DNA of 64,000 nucleotides, from assembly GCA_905182995.1 (NCBI GenBank), contig CAJJDP010000053.1:62001-126000 (forward strand), read 5' to 3'. Below are positions 48,312-60,106 of the stretch, in pieces. Below the pieces are notes generated by a model. That model worked only from the letters and a program-made list of their open reading frames with translations. It made no database searches and had not been told where the DNA came from. The stretch comes from Paramecium octaurelia. Taxonomy: Eukaryota; Ciliophora; Oligohymenophorea; Peniculida; Parameciidae. Numbering within the stretch: the stretch's first letter is position 1; every line of letters begins with the position of its first letter. A program made the translations under genes and the position numbers.

Positions 48312-49784
48312 ATGAATGTTTCTCTCAAAGACATAATTCCAAACAAAAACCCATCATAATTCAATCTAAACAAAATTCGGTTTAAAATCTCAAAAAAAGT
48401 GGAATCCTACTGTCAATGCAATCAAAGGAACTGTCTAATTTGTGCTCGTAAACGTTCTTCTTCGATGTTAAGCATGAAAAACTCGATTGTGTATGATGAG
48501 AATTCTCCAGTTTCCAAATGCACTGTTGAACAACCAAAACCAATCCAGCCATTCAATCGATCCATCTCTAGACAACAATCGAATTACATGGGGAGAGTCT
48601 CAGTCAATGTCTCAGCTTCGACTAATTCAACAAACAATTATGGCAGAACCAGGAAAACCTCAGTCGAATCCTCCCCTCCCAAAGACAATAGTATGATATT
48701 GGCTAATCCCCTATTTAGTTATTGGCAAGCACTCCTTCAAATACCTTTACGTAATTGGGAAAGGAGGCTTCGGAAAAGTATGGAGAGTGGAAATGAAAGC
48801 CAATAAGCAGGAGTTCGCATTGAAAGAAATGATTAAAGCAAAGTATACCAAGCATACATTAAATAAGGATCATATCTAAACGATCTGTTAATTCAGTCAT
48901 GAATGAGAAATACCTTCTTGAGCATCTCAAACATCCTTTCCTTGTTAATATGCATTACGCATATCAAGACAGAGAAAATCTATTCTTAGTTCTTGATCTT
49001 CTAAGAGGAGGGGACCTTCGTTATCACATTGGTCGATAAAAGAGATTCACCGAAGAATAAACAAGTAAATATTAACATTTATAAAATCAGAGTTCTTTGT
49101 GTGTTGTATCTTATTGTCATTGCAATACTTGCATCAAAATGGAATCATCCACAGAGACATCAAACCTGAGAATTTGGTGTTCGATAAGGATGGCTACTTG
49201 AGATTGACTGATCTTGGAGTCGCACGATTGAATAAAGATTCTTCAGCCAGCGATACCTCAGGGACTCCTGGCTATATGGCTCCTGAAGTCATGTGTAGAA
49301 TGGATCATTCATTCCCAGTAGACTATTATGCTGTAGGAGTCATAGCATTCGAATTACTTCTTGGCAAACGTCCATATAATGGAAGAAACCGATAAGAAAT
49401 TAGAGAATAAATATTAGCTAAACAAGTTTAAATGAGAGATGAGAAATGCTCAGCCAAAGTTTAAGACTTTATAAACAGAGTAAGTATTACCCTCAAATTG
49501 TAGTTATTGATACGCAAACCTTAATAAAGATTAGGCGCTTAGGGAATACATGAGTTGTTTGATCATCCTTGGCTAAACAATTACAATTGGGGCAAATTGT
49601 TAAACAAAGAGATCCAAGCACCTTATATACCTGGAGTATACATATAATGATGGTTTAGAGCATAGATGGCAATTTTGATTACCAAAGCCAGATATCTGCT
49701 GATTCAGAACCTTAGGAGGAAGCCTCAACCTTGCTAAGAAGAAAGAGTGTTTAATGTTTATTTGAAGGATATAAATATTTTTGA
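48312..49784 (+). CDS. AGC-type Ser/Thr kinase with C-terminal hydrophobic motif
   Basis: Five introns, including 49636-49658, give 448 residues. A Ser/Arg-rich, Cys-containing leader of about 125 residues precedes the kinase domain: GKGGFGKVW, ALKEM, HRDIKPENLV, a DLG in place of DFG, and SGTPGYMAPE. The acidic activation of AGC kinases is supported by the tail, where splicing the last intron extends the frame to LFEGYKYF, a hydrophobic motif like those of STK32/YANK and PKA relatives. Skipping that intron would end the protein at 49650 and lose it. DLG is known in some active AGC kinases, so activity is likely. Confidence 0.9.
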
Positions 49785-49792
49785 TTATAGTA

Positions 49793-51055
49793 TCATTTTT
49801 ATTTACTTACACCCAAATTGGCCACTGTGATCCCTGCATTTAACATAGATACTAAGTAATTGGCATATTCATGAGCGCCCCTTTCTAATTCCTCAGCTTT
49901 TCTCTTCTCCAGTCTCTTGTGATGATTCACAGTCTCTTATTTTATTGTCTTGATTTCTGATTTCATCTTCTTCTTTCTATTCTCGTTGTCATCTCTCATA
50001 GCTATGGCCTCAGATTTCAATTGATCAGCCAATTTAATATACCTAGCGAACTTTAACTCAAGTTCATCTTGATTTTTCTCAGATTCAGTAAATTTCATTT
50101 TGTACTCCTATATTTGATTCCTTGTTGAGTATTTGTTCTCAGCCAGATAGATCTGCACAATCGGAGAAACTATTAATATTTAACATAACATTTACATTTA
50201 ATTGGGACCATAACTCTCTTGTTTCTAGCCTTGACGGTTGTTTAACTCAAAACAATCGGTGGGAGTGATTATTCATATTGTTGTTACTTGGCAAATTTCT
50301 ACTCTGCCTGCTTTTTGAATATGTTGCCTGCTCCTAAGTCTAGGTTCCACTCCTTAAGATACTTTTAGCTATTCGCTATCTCTATTCCGGTGAATAGATA
50401 TGAGAACTCATCCAATAATTACTTTTTCAAATCATCATTGAATTTGCTCCTACTTAAAGGGAATGAGTAAAACAAGGCATAGAATACGCTTTGGGCTAAA
50501 ATATCAAAGTAAGTCTTAAAAAATAATTGTCTATCATCTTTACGATCGATTGTCAAAAATAAATTGATATAATTCCTAGATATTCTGGTGAGCAATTTTT
50601 AATCCTCCTTTGGCAACTTGTTAAAGTTAATCTTGGGATAGGTTTCGGAAGTTTCATCAGGTTGGATTTCTCTCTTAAAAAATTTGGTAACGACGTACCA
50701 AAAGGAATCAGAAACTACAGCTTTGTGTTCTTCTAAGTTTAAATATTTCTGCCATTATGTAAACATGGATTTTACCTTCATAATATGATCTTTAGTTTAC
50801 TTCTAATAAACCATCTTCTTTGTCGTTTGATTTCGAAGGGAATTTCATACTGTTTAACACATTTGTGTTGATCTTCTTGAATTCCACTTGATTTGGAAGT
50901 GGCGTGTAGAGTTCATCGAAAGTATTTGGTGGTTAAGCTTCTTCAATTTTTAATATGGTTGTGGCTTTGTTCTATTCCTAAGGTTCTGTGATGTAGGTTG
51001 CTGTCCCTAAAAAGGTTGTTGTGGTTGGTCCTCTTCTTAAATCAGGTGCATACAT
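49793..51055 (-). CDS. FAM227-like (FWWh domain) protein, probably ciliary
   Basis: Two introns (22 and 26 nt) give 404 residues. The central region reads SDSFWYVVTKFF ... NYINLFLTI ... DILAQSVFYALFYSFP, the pattern of the FAM227A/B FWWh domain found mainly in ciliated organisms. A Pro/Thr-rich N-terminus precedes it and a Lys/Glu coiled coil follows (about 310-390). The function in cilia is inferred from the family distribution. The gene converges with the AGC kinase, stops 8 bp apart. Confidence 0.8.
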
Positions 51056-51153
51056 TCTTAATCTAATATGTGAATGAAAATTATATTGATTTACAACAAT
51101 ATTATTTATCAATAATAACTATATATTATATACACAGCCTCAAGGAAATTAAT

Positions 51154-52126
51154 ATGATATTGAAATATTGCTTCGGAATCTACAAATTCAATCCCATAAT
51201 AATCCAACGAGTATCAGCATTGCTTAAGGTTAAACCCTATCCAGTCAATGAGAACATCCAATATCAGGGAGAAGTCAGAGTTATTGATGATAAATATAAA
51301 CTCTTGGGAGTGATGCCTTTTCAATAAGCTAAAGAATAGGCAACCAAAGAAGAGAAAGAGATCATTCTTATGAATGAAAATGTCGAACCTCCGCTATGTA
51401 GAATATGTGACTATTCTGATGAGTTGGCATAAAGATTTCTCACAGAAATTTCTCCACCCTTTAAAAAATTATAACCTTAAAGAAATATTAAAATAGGATC
51501 CAAAATCACATTTTAAGATTTGCAGATTAAAGTAATAGCAGCATAAACCATTCTGAAAAAGCAGAAGAGAATCATTGTTAGCACTGTTTGTTTTGAAAAT
51601 GAAGTGTTGATATGCAAAAATATCTTCTATAAAGTTAAGAATATATGTTAATTTTAGTTTAGGGACATGTGCGAATAATTTATGAAACCATTAGGTAGTA
51701 TTAGATCTCGTGAGTATCAGGACACTTCAGAACAATATAGATCTAAAGACGAAGAAAAATAACCACAAATAGAACTAGAATATGAATTTGAGAAAATAGG
51801 GGAAATTGAATAGCCTCAAGCGATTCCATAGTTGAAGATTGAAAGATAAATTAATCAAACATATTCTTTAACTACTAGGTAGATCTTAAATGAAATATGA
51901 AAGATAAGAATTATTGAATGCAGATGAAGCAATCAAAGAATTCAATTAATAATACAAAGATATTGATAAGGAAGAGGGAGAAATAAATGAAGAAGATTTG
52001 ACCAATGAGAAAATTTGGCCCAAATAAAAAATTAAGAGGAAAATAACCAAGTACACTTATCCAAAAAAGGATATTGACACCATTATGATGGAAAAGGAAA
52101 AAGTTGAAAAGGGAGAAAAGGTTTGA
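51154..52126 (+). CDS. Mitochondrial translation initiation factor IF-3 with long tail
   Basis: Introns at 51634-51657 and 51879-51903 give 307 residues. A basic, hydrophobic leader suits a mitochondrial presequence. The IF3 N-domain is visible in VNENIQYQGEVRVID, LLGVMPFQQA and PPLCRICDY, followed by a C-domain. IF-3 keeps small ribosomal subunits apart and checks start codon pairing. The last 110 residues or so are an acidic then Lys-rich extension that bacterial IF-3 lacks. The frame is open upstream of 51154 but has no ATG there. Confidence 0.85.
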
Positions 52127-52243
52127 TGATGTCCATAATTTATTATTTCTAATTTTTAAGAGTAAAGAAATTAAATTTTACATTTCATTTTTTTATCGCA
52201 TACTTAGTACTTGATAATTTAGTAGTTGTTGTTGTGGATAAAT

Positions 52244-53150
52244 TCACTAACTCTTTCGATATTTCTTGATTCTTTCTTTCTTTTTCGAATTTCTAATTAA
52301 AATTGAAAATGCTACTTTGAAATAGATAAAATATATAAGCAATAGCACTAATTGTAGTACTGAGATAACCATAAACATTTCTTAAGCACTATATGCTATT
52401 TGACATGTATCATCTTTATAATTCATTCCTTACATATAAATCAAAACTAAATTAAAATATGCACATCATACCACATACTGGTATCTGGGCTAGAATGCCG
52501 ATAGTTGTCAAAAATTAATAAGGACCTGCCACTCTTTTGTTTGCACTCATAAAGAAATTATATGGAATTCCTAATACAATTAACCAAACTGTTGAAAAGA
52601 GCATCAAATAATAAATATTGTCTTCCAAACAGCTTTGTTTCTGATTCACTAATATAAGATATAGAGAAATGCAATTTATTGGTAGACTGGTTATTCGTAT
52701 AACAATTTAACTGAAAAACAATGCTAATACAACCTAAATCAATTTCATTAAGTTACCCATAACGCAGTTGTTGCCTAGAAGTAAAAGGTTAATTGCTAAA
52801 TACTAATGACATATTCGCATTCATTCATATTGGTTTGGGTAGTCTGATAGCTCTTCATAAATTCTATGATTCCCCAACAAATATTTAAAAAGGCTAACAA
52901 AAAATTGTCAGAAATCTGCATTTTCTCTTTCGCCTTCACATATAAGAATGCTAATAAATTGAGTATTATCATGAAACTTGCACCTTTAATAGAAATCTAT
53001 GAAAATTATAGTCCATCATCTAAATTTTAGATTATTTCTACTTGAGCATGTTTGATTAACCTTGGTAAGCATTTGAATTGATAGAATTGTATAAGCATTC
53101 ATTCTCAAATACAAGAGAATTATATGCATTCCCCTATCTGCAACGTTCAT
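52244..53150 (-). CDS. Seven-transmembrane protein, 278 aa
   Basis: Three introns (22, 23 and 25 nt) give 278 residues with about seven hydrophobic helices and a short basic cytosolic tail (RNSKKKERIKKYRKSQ). A conserved-looking acidic and Cys segment (NECEYVI) lies between helices 2 and 3. The topology resembles a GPCR-like receptor, but no diagnostic motif is present, so this is only a topology call. The start ATG is at 53148-53150 and the stop at 52244-52246. Confidence 0.75.
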
Positions 53151-53252
53151 AATAATTTATAATTATATTTATAATTTATGAATATTATAGTTTCTGCTAG
53201 AGCAGAGTTCATATATATAATTCAAAGTATTTTTGATTCATTATTTATAATT

Positions 53253-55920
53253 ATGAAACCAATTCATACTCCAATAAACTTGAGTCTTTCCTAATTATAT
53301 CAATCGGAAATCAAATAGCAATAGCAGCCTGACAGAATCTTGAAAGATTTAAATGGTTCTGCTTTCAAATTTAAGTTTGACTCAAATTTTAGTGATAGAA
53401 AACTAAGATAATAGCAATAATAATAACAACAACAATAATAATAATATTAAACTAGTTTAGATTGTGGATTAAGGAAATCATCCATCTTCGAGGATTACAA
53501 GTTTGAAATGGAGAATGGTAATAATTGTAGGAATAACAATTAAGTTTATAAATTTAATCACTTAAATTCTAGTTCTGAATTTAATTATTAAAAACCAAGT
53601 TTATAAAATGGATTAGGATAATATCAATCTAATTAGGCTTTGATTGGAAGCAAAATATTAAGTCCTCTTTAAAAGATGAATAACTATATCTAAGAGGATC
53701 TTGATAGCTTAAGATTTAGTTAATAATTCCAGAAACTGCATTTCAATGATAATAATATAGATGATTATAAAATATCACTCTATTACTACAAACCTTAGAT
53801 TGGGATCACATATTCGATGAAAGATAGCGTGTTGTTAGTGACAATAGATTAGAGTTAGATAACAAAAATTAGATAATATTTGAATGAGTACTAGATTGAT
53901 ACCTTGATTATTTTTTACTCCATCAACTTCCCTCAGTAATTGCTGATGTCTATAAAATAAATAATTTAAGGAGTGGTTAAATTTTGCAATTTCATGCAGT
54001 GGGAGGACTATAACATATAGGATAAGTTGGCATAAGTGGGATTTATGCATCCAGAGATTTACAATGAAACATTAATAGATAAGTAAATCTATATAAATTT
54101 GTGTTCTGCTTTGCCAATCTTAACCAGATTCAATTTGGACACAATAATTAATTAACTATAGGAAAGTGAGAAAGGTTGTAAACTTAAATTTAATGATTCG
54201 TTATAAAATCAATTAGGAATATTAAAATAGGATAATAAGTAATTGAGCATATAACAATTATTCGAAAAACACTTTCAAACATTTTATGCTAAGAAGATAT
54301 TTTTGGATTATCTAAAGAATCCAGTATCATCTTATTAGATAATAAATAAAAGATTATAGAATCTGTACATATTTCAGCAATTATCACTTTAGCCTTCGAA
54401 TTAAAAATTCATTAAGATGCCAGGAAAGATTGGATCATTTACTCAAAGTATTTTAATATTGTTTATTTAGTTCTGAAGGTTCTGTCAACCTATTAAGAGA
54501 AGAGTGAACCATACTCTAAGTTATTTACATAACTGCAGTATTTGATTGAGTTTGTAACAGTAGTGAAATAGCTGGTGGTAATAGATCGAAGAGCCTAATA
54601 ATAGACATGTTAATTATTAAAGGATTTGAGCAATGTGAATTTAGAAAGTATATGTCAATTGTCTGATATTATTGAAACTTCATTGTTGTTCAATTAATCA
54701 AATGTGCAAATAAAAGAGCAAAAATACCCTTAACTCGAATAGTTATTATCTTTGTAGATCAATTTAAAAACAAGGGTTTAGTTGATAAAAAATAAACATT
54801 AATCTGAATTAGCATTGGTTGGTATCAAACCTCAATCTATAGAGGTGAAGTATGTGAATAATTCATATAAATTGGTTGTTTAATCTAATTTGAACTTAGA
54901 GGATAAAGTATAAACATTGGGGTGGGAAATGGTCAGTGAAAGAGATGCTGAAAACTTTGTGGTGTTTAAGACTTCATACACTCTTAGTTTGGATGATTAA
55001 TTCGGTGATTTAGAGGATCAAATTATATCTATGTAAGAAAAGATCTTGATAGAGCTTGTGAAATAAATTTAATCATATTCTGATTAACTCTAATAAATAG
55101 AATAATTAGTGGGAGAAATTGATTATTACATAGGATTGAGTATTGCAATTACGTAAATGAGGCTTTGTATCCCAAAATTAAATAACAACAATCAAATGAA
55201 AATTCAAGGAGGCAGACATTTATTGGTTGAGTAGACAAAGAAGTAAAATGTTGAATTTTAACCAAATGACTTTGTTTTGAATGACAAAAGAATATTCTTG
55301 ATTGTTGGTCCAAACTTTTCTGGCAAATCAGTATTTATTAGATAAATTGGTATTATAATCTATTTGGTTCATTGTGGATTACCAGTCCCTGCATTGAATG
55401 TAGATACATATCTTTTAGAAGAGATTCATGCTCTATTTCCATGTGAGGGAAAGTAATAATCGAATTTAAGTATAACCAACCTGGAATTGATGCAATTGAG
55501 TTCTGCCTTAAAGGTTTCAAGTAGATCTTTGGTTTTGATGGATGAGATTGGCAAAAGTAAATGTTTATATATTTTAAAGACTTTAAGTATTAAGTAGGAT
55601 CAAACCTTCACAAATCAGCCTTAGAATACTTTATGTAGATGACTCCAACACCACCTATTGTATTATCAGCCACGCATTATTAAAATCATGAGGAATTGCT
55701 ATTGTAAAAGTGTTTGCAATAAGGAGAAATGGAAGTTGCATTTGAATCGAATAAAAATCTCATTTTTGTTTATAGAATTGACTTCCATTCTAAAAGAGTA
55801 TAGAAAGTATCCTTCGGATTGGAGGTGGCTTTATTGGTCCATTAAAATGAGGAACTTTATTAGAGAGGATTACAATTATATGAATTATTGACTAAATATA
55901 AGTATCTATAAAATAGTTGA
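53253..55920 (+). CDS. MutS homologue, MSH5-like
   Basis: Introns at 54448-54470 and 55557-55579 give 873 residues. The N-terminus is disordered with a run of about 12 Gln written in mixed TAA/TAG/CAA codons. There is no mismatch-recognition domain I, as in MSH4/MSH5. The ATPase has Walker A GPNFSGKS and Walker B LVLMDEIGK; the usual following G-T is replaced after splicing (KNF). MSH5 acts with MSH4 to stabilise meiotic crossovers. The ATPase wording after the P-loop (FIRQIGIIIYLVHCGLPVPA) is closer to MSH5 than to MSH4. Divergent, so the subtype is moderately certain. Confidence 0.82.
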
Positions 55921-56123
55921 AACAATTTTAATTTATAAATCCCTCATTCATTTCTCTCTACATTTTTCATATGGTGCAATGATTATAATAAAAAAAAAGG
56001 ATAAATTATAATTTATTAATGATCCTTTTATTTGTTAGTATATTATTCAATTTCCCTTCTTACTTTTCAATAGTTATTTATTTAGTCTTAATTAGCATTA
56101 AAAAATGAATTTATTTTTTATTA

Positions 56124-56748
56124 ATGGACACAAGAAAATATAAATAATTATCGAGCAAAACAGAATATGTTCCAAGCAATTATAATGATCAAATTCTGGA
56201 AGATCAAGACACGATCCTCAAATATGATAAAATTAAAAACGATTATAAATATTTAGATGCCACCATCTTTAATCTTTGTGAGAAGATTGCGATTGGAAAT
56301 AAACTCTAAGAATTATATTTTACAAATTAATAGCAATCATTAAATAAATCATCCCTGCCTAAATTTTTTAAGTTTTATGTGCATAACACAGGTTTTTTAT
56401 TATCATTAATTACTAGCTCTTGTTCCGATTTTTTGCTTTTCTATTGTATTCATGAAGTGGAGAAAGACTCTCACATTACATAAAACAGTGTTATTACTTT
56501 GTGGATTGTCCTTAACTAATGAATTTTTCAAATACTAAAATTGTATTAGGATGGATGAAAATCTAGCTAAAGCCTATCAAGAACACACACAAGCATATGA
56601 GGATCTCTTTGGAAACCTTATCTAAACATTAACATACAAAGATGTTTTGAGACTCCTCTTTAACATTGATTTTACAAAAGAAAAATTACAAAGCGAATCG
56701 CATTATGATAATCTCTTAGTTGAAGATTTTGCAATGAATTATTATTGA
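56124..56748 (+). CDS. Two-TM hypothetical protein, 199 aa
   Basis: A 25-nt intron at 56392-56416 joins two exons into 199 residues. The protein has a hydrophilic, Tyr/Asp-rich N-terminal half, two TM helices near 90-125, and a helical C-terminal tail of about 65 residues. Without splicing the frame stops early. No family is recognised. It could be a small organellar or ER membrane protein. Confidence 0.65.
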
Positions 56749-56854
56749 AAATTCAGAAGTTCATTATAGTATTAAACTTATGCAATTTATTTACAAATAT
56801 ATAATATACATACTACACTATATCAAATTCAAAAAACTACCTTATCGCCCATGT

Positions 56855-57179
56855 TCAGATCAATTTTGAGCATGATACAATTCTGATAAAAAGGTCAACT
56901 CGCAAGTTCCAAGGAATTTTCAATGTAATACATGGAATTATTGACATTAAATTAACACATAAATCACCGATTTTGATATTCCAAATGGTTGAACTCTTTT
57001 CATAGCCTTTCTTTTGAACCACTGAATCAAGTAGAAACCATTCTATTTCTATTATTTTGAAAAGTTTCCCTTTTCTGTTTTTACAACTTCAATTTATTAT
57101 ATAAATCCAAAATATTTTAAATTAACATTTCCTTTAGAAATTTTTCAATTTTCCACTTAGGCATTTCCTTTTATTTCAT
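56855..57179 (-). CDS. Doubtful small gene, about 94 aa
   Basis: A basic product can be built with ATG at 57177-57179 and TGA at 56855-56857, but only by invoking a 40-nt GT-AG intron, longer than any other in the window. The final 60 residues (GKLFKIIEIEWFLLDS onward) look like real coding sequence. Alternative splice choices give other frames. It could be a decayed gene. Confidence 0.35.
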
Positions 57180-57624
57180 TTTTAAACCGAATTCAAAATT
57201 GTAAATTTGTAAATAAATGTTTTGTTATTTACTATTTTCTTGCAAATCCTTAATCAATTATTTCAATAATTTCTTTATTGCATGCTAAAGGTAAAGTTCA
57301 AGTACCTATTATATGTGAATTTTTAAGTAGAACTTTTTATGACTAAAAATCAAAAGAAGATCCTCATTTGAAAGTTCAAAGCAACTGATCTGGTAAAAAC
57401 AGTCAACAAAAAGCTATTTATTATGCATTGAAAAATAGATAAGGAATAATCAAAATTTAATTCTTGGCAGTTTTTTTTATTGCTTTTAGAAAATGAGATT
57501 ACAAATCTTAGTTATAAAGATTATTCTTTACTTCTTCAATTATAAATTTCGATTTTTTAGAATTTTTTAGAATTTCGATAAAGTATATATTATTGATAAC
57601 AATTAATTGTCGAAACGCATCATT
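57180..57624. other. Intergenic, nothing recognised
   Basis: AT-rich sequence with TGA in all frames and no RNA gene or repeat visible. It must contain the 5' region of the gene at 57625. Confidence 0.4.
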
Positions 57625-58245
57625 ATGGGAATTAAATGTTCTTAAACCCAAAATTCAATGGTATTATTATAGACTCTGCTGACTATTGATGAAGTAGAAT
57701 AACAAAAGCATTAAGCTAATTAAACTTTAAAATATAGGTTTCCTGAAAAGTAGATTTTAGAAAGCAATAAAACTAAATTGCAATTGTAGAAAGAAGAAGA
57801 ACACCCTCAATAACCTGAAGATCCAGGTAGTCCTATGTAGGCCATATCTGAAAAATCTTCGAAAATCTGTGTATAATCGTAATTTAATAATTCATGTCCT
57901 ACAACTTTGAGATTAAATGCACATCAGACTAATGATTGTTCTTTTTAACACGATCAGAGATTAAGTATTAAAAAAATCAACTATTCTCCTCCAATATTAA
58001 ATAATCAATATAAATAAAAATAAAAAGGGATAATAAAAAAAAGTAGATTTAATAGTGATTCCTAATCGCCAAATTCATCTCAAACTATAAAATCAGTTAG
58101 ATTTTTAATAGCGGAATAAGTCAGAGTTAAACACAATTTCAAAAGAACCAGAAGCTTATAAAGACGGTAGTCTAACAAACGATCAAACAAATCGATTATT
58201 TATAGTAATTGTAATAATCCATTATATTACAAAATCGAATTGTGA
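57625..58245 (+). CDS. Putative lipid-anchored PP1-docking protein, 206 aa
   Basis: An intronless 206-codon gene. The N-terminus MGIKCS fits N-myristoylation plus Cys5 palmitoylation, so membrane attachment is inferred. A disordered Gln/Pro/Ser-rich body follows. Near residues 140-165 it carries GIIK and, about 20 residues later, KSVRF. These match the SILK and RVxF docking motifs through which regulators bind protein phosphatase 1. The two genes downstream have the same pair. A basic Arg-rich tail follows. The PP1 link is motif-based inference. Confidence 0.7.
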
Positions 58246-58285
58246 CAACTTTGAATATAAATTATTTTATCAAAAATTAATACTT

Positions 58286-58762
58286 ATGCTTGATCAAACT
58301 CTTAAGTACTTTCCTTGATTGATTAATATTAGTCTTACTTTTAAAGATGAACATAATGGAGGCTTAGTTAGATTATATCATTTTAAAACAATTCCACATG
58401 CTTTAGTATCAAATAAATTTGAACACATAAAATAATACTTCCATATGCACTCTCCTGTCTTAGTCTCTGAAAGAGAAGACGAAAATGAATTTACTTGCAA
58501 TAATGAAGATGAAGAAATCACTGGAAGAACCAGATCAAAGACTTAAGGGACTAAAAATACAATGAAGCCAAATAAACATCACGATTTGACTGAACAACTT
58601 GATTTAGCTATAAAACCAAAAGGATTACTAAAAAACCGCAATAATAAGGAGACGCAGAGTCAAAAAAAAGTCTCGTTTTCCATTCCATCTCATTGTACAC
58701 TGGAATACAGATAAATTGTTTAAACAGCTATTAATAAATATTAAGTGAAGTAGAAGTAATGA
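58286..58762 (+). CDS. Putative PP1-docking protein, 149 aa
   Basis: A 27-nt intron at 58306-58332 supplies the start (ATG at 58286) for an otherwise start-less frame, giving 149 residues. An acidic centre (EREDENEF ... NNEDEEI) is followed by GLLK and, 14 residues on, KKVSF, again a SILK-like and RVxF pair near the C-terminus. Only 40 bp separate it from the upstream gene of the same strand. No globular domain is visible, so it is probably a disordered regulator or scaffold. Confidence 0.65.
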
Positions 58763-58841
58763 ATCTTAATGTTGAATATCATTTTAATTTGTATTCTATA
58801 AACTATTATTAAATTCTAATTATATTTTCAATACTCTATTA

Positions 58842-59275
58842 ATGATGTCAATAGAAAAAGAAGATTAATAATTTACTCTTCTGAAAAAGATAATAATTAA
58901 TAGTTGAATGAATCAGCATCCTCAAGGCTAATTTTAATTTATCAAAACCTACTTTCTAAAGAGTAGTATTGCCAGATAAATAACACCTGATAGTTCAGAT
59001 GACATTTCCCCAGAGTATTATTGAATTTTACATTTAGATTATTGGATGAGCATTTCTAGAACGATATATCACACAGAAGAATCAAATCTGATGTAGTGCG
59101 ATAAAAAGAAGCCGAAAAGCTTCTCTTAATCTAATAGTAGTATTCTTAACAAACAGATACCTCTACATATACCCAAAGCTTTATGTCATAGGGAATTTTG
59201 AAAAAATCACAACGAAGTAGAAGCAATAAAAGTTAGAGAAGAAAGTCTCATAATAAAAAAGTGCATTTTATATGA
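58842..59275 (+). CDS. Putative PP1-docking protein, 128 aa
   Basis: Introns at 58903-58926 (24 nt) and 59015-59037 (23 nt) give 128 residues. A hydrophilic N-terminal half (containing TPDSSDDISPE) and a Gln-rich helix precede GILK, a basic Ser/Arg stretch, and a final KKVHF three residues from the end. It is the third consecutive small gene with this motif order and lies 79 bp from the second. Two ATGs (58842, 58845) are both possible. Confidence 0.6.
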
Positions 59276-59641
59276 ATAATTTGAGATTTAATAAACTTTT
59301 ACTACGATTTGCAGTTACTATTTTTCTCTAATTCGATTATAAATATCATATCTTACAGGATATATTTATCCCAATTTAAATTATTTTCTAAGCTACTGTC
59401 CCAAAAATAATATGTATAATAGGATAACATATAAAATTCATTTTAAAGTTATATATTTCTAGCCTTATTGATTTTTTGTTTTTCTAGCCATTTTTTATTC
59501 AAAAAATTAATTAATACACTTCAAATCTAATTATCTCCAGCAAGATATTTGAATATTTGGTATTGATTAATCATTAAAGACATTCTTTATGATGAATATT
59601 TTAAAAGATTTAATTATTCAGCAATAACTAATAATTAAAAC
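59276..59641. other. Intergenic, nothing recognised
   Basis: About 0.37 kb of AT-rich sequence between two same-strand genes with no supported frame, RNA gene or repeat. Confidence 0.4.
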
Positions 59642-59988
59642 ATGAAATCAGTATAGAACTTTAAAATTGTCTCAAACATGAAAGCGTACTTTTCAGATGC
59701 TATTCAATGTCTTTAAAAGAAAGTTGATGCTCCTGATCCTAGTTAAGACAGTATAAGTAGCGATCAAGTGCTATTGCCGGATTTAAAATCAATAATCTTA
59801 AACCAAAGTGACTTAATTAGAGAAGATTATGAAGGGCTTCGTCTTACTGAAACTCATTCAAGGAGCCTTACAACTAATTCTTCAAGTATATATTTATTTA
59901 TAAATATCTAGGTAAACTTTTTATATTTGAAGAGCAATTCGTCAATATTCATTCCATATCTTCAGACTTAATATCTGATGAATTTTGA
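59642..59988 (+). CDS. Small hypothetical protein, 106 aa
   Basis: A 26-nt intron at 59886-59911 and TGA at 59986-59988 give 106 residues. Ser, Asp and Leu rich, mostly hydrophilic, with no TM helix. It lacks a clear PP1 motif pair despite following the three motif-bearing genes; KLFIF near residue 80 does not fit RVxF. No function can be assigned. Confidence 0.55.
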
Positions 59989-60106
59989 GATTTTCCATCT
60001 TTATTCTTCAATAAAAAATGAACTGTATTTTTTATTCATAATTTATCTGATTAATATTTAATTAAAATCATATACATTATACAAAGTCATACTTTTATTC
60101 CTCTAC

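Noticed and set aside
59642-59988. Fourth member of the PP1-docking cluster
   Set aside because: It has no G-I-L-K and its KLFIF does not match K-x-V-x-F.
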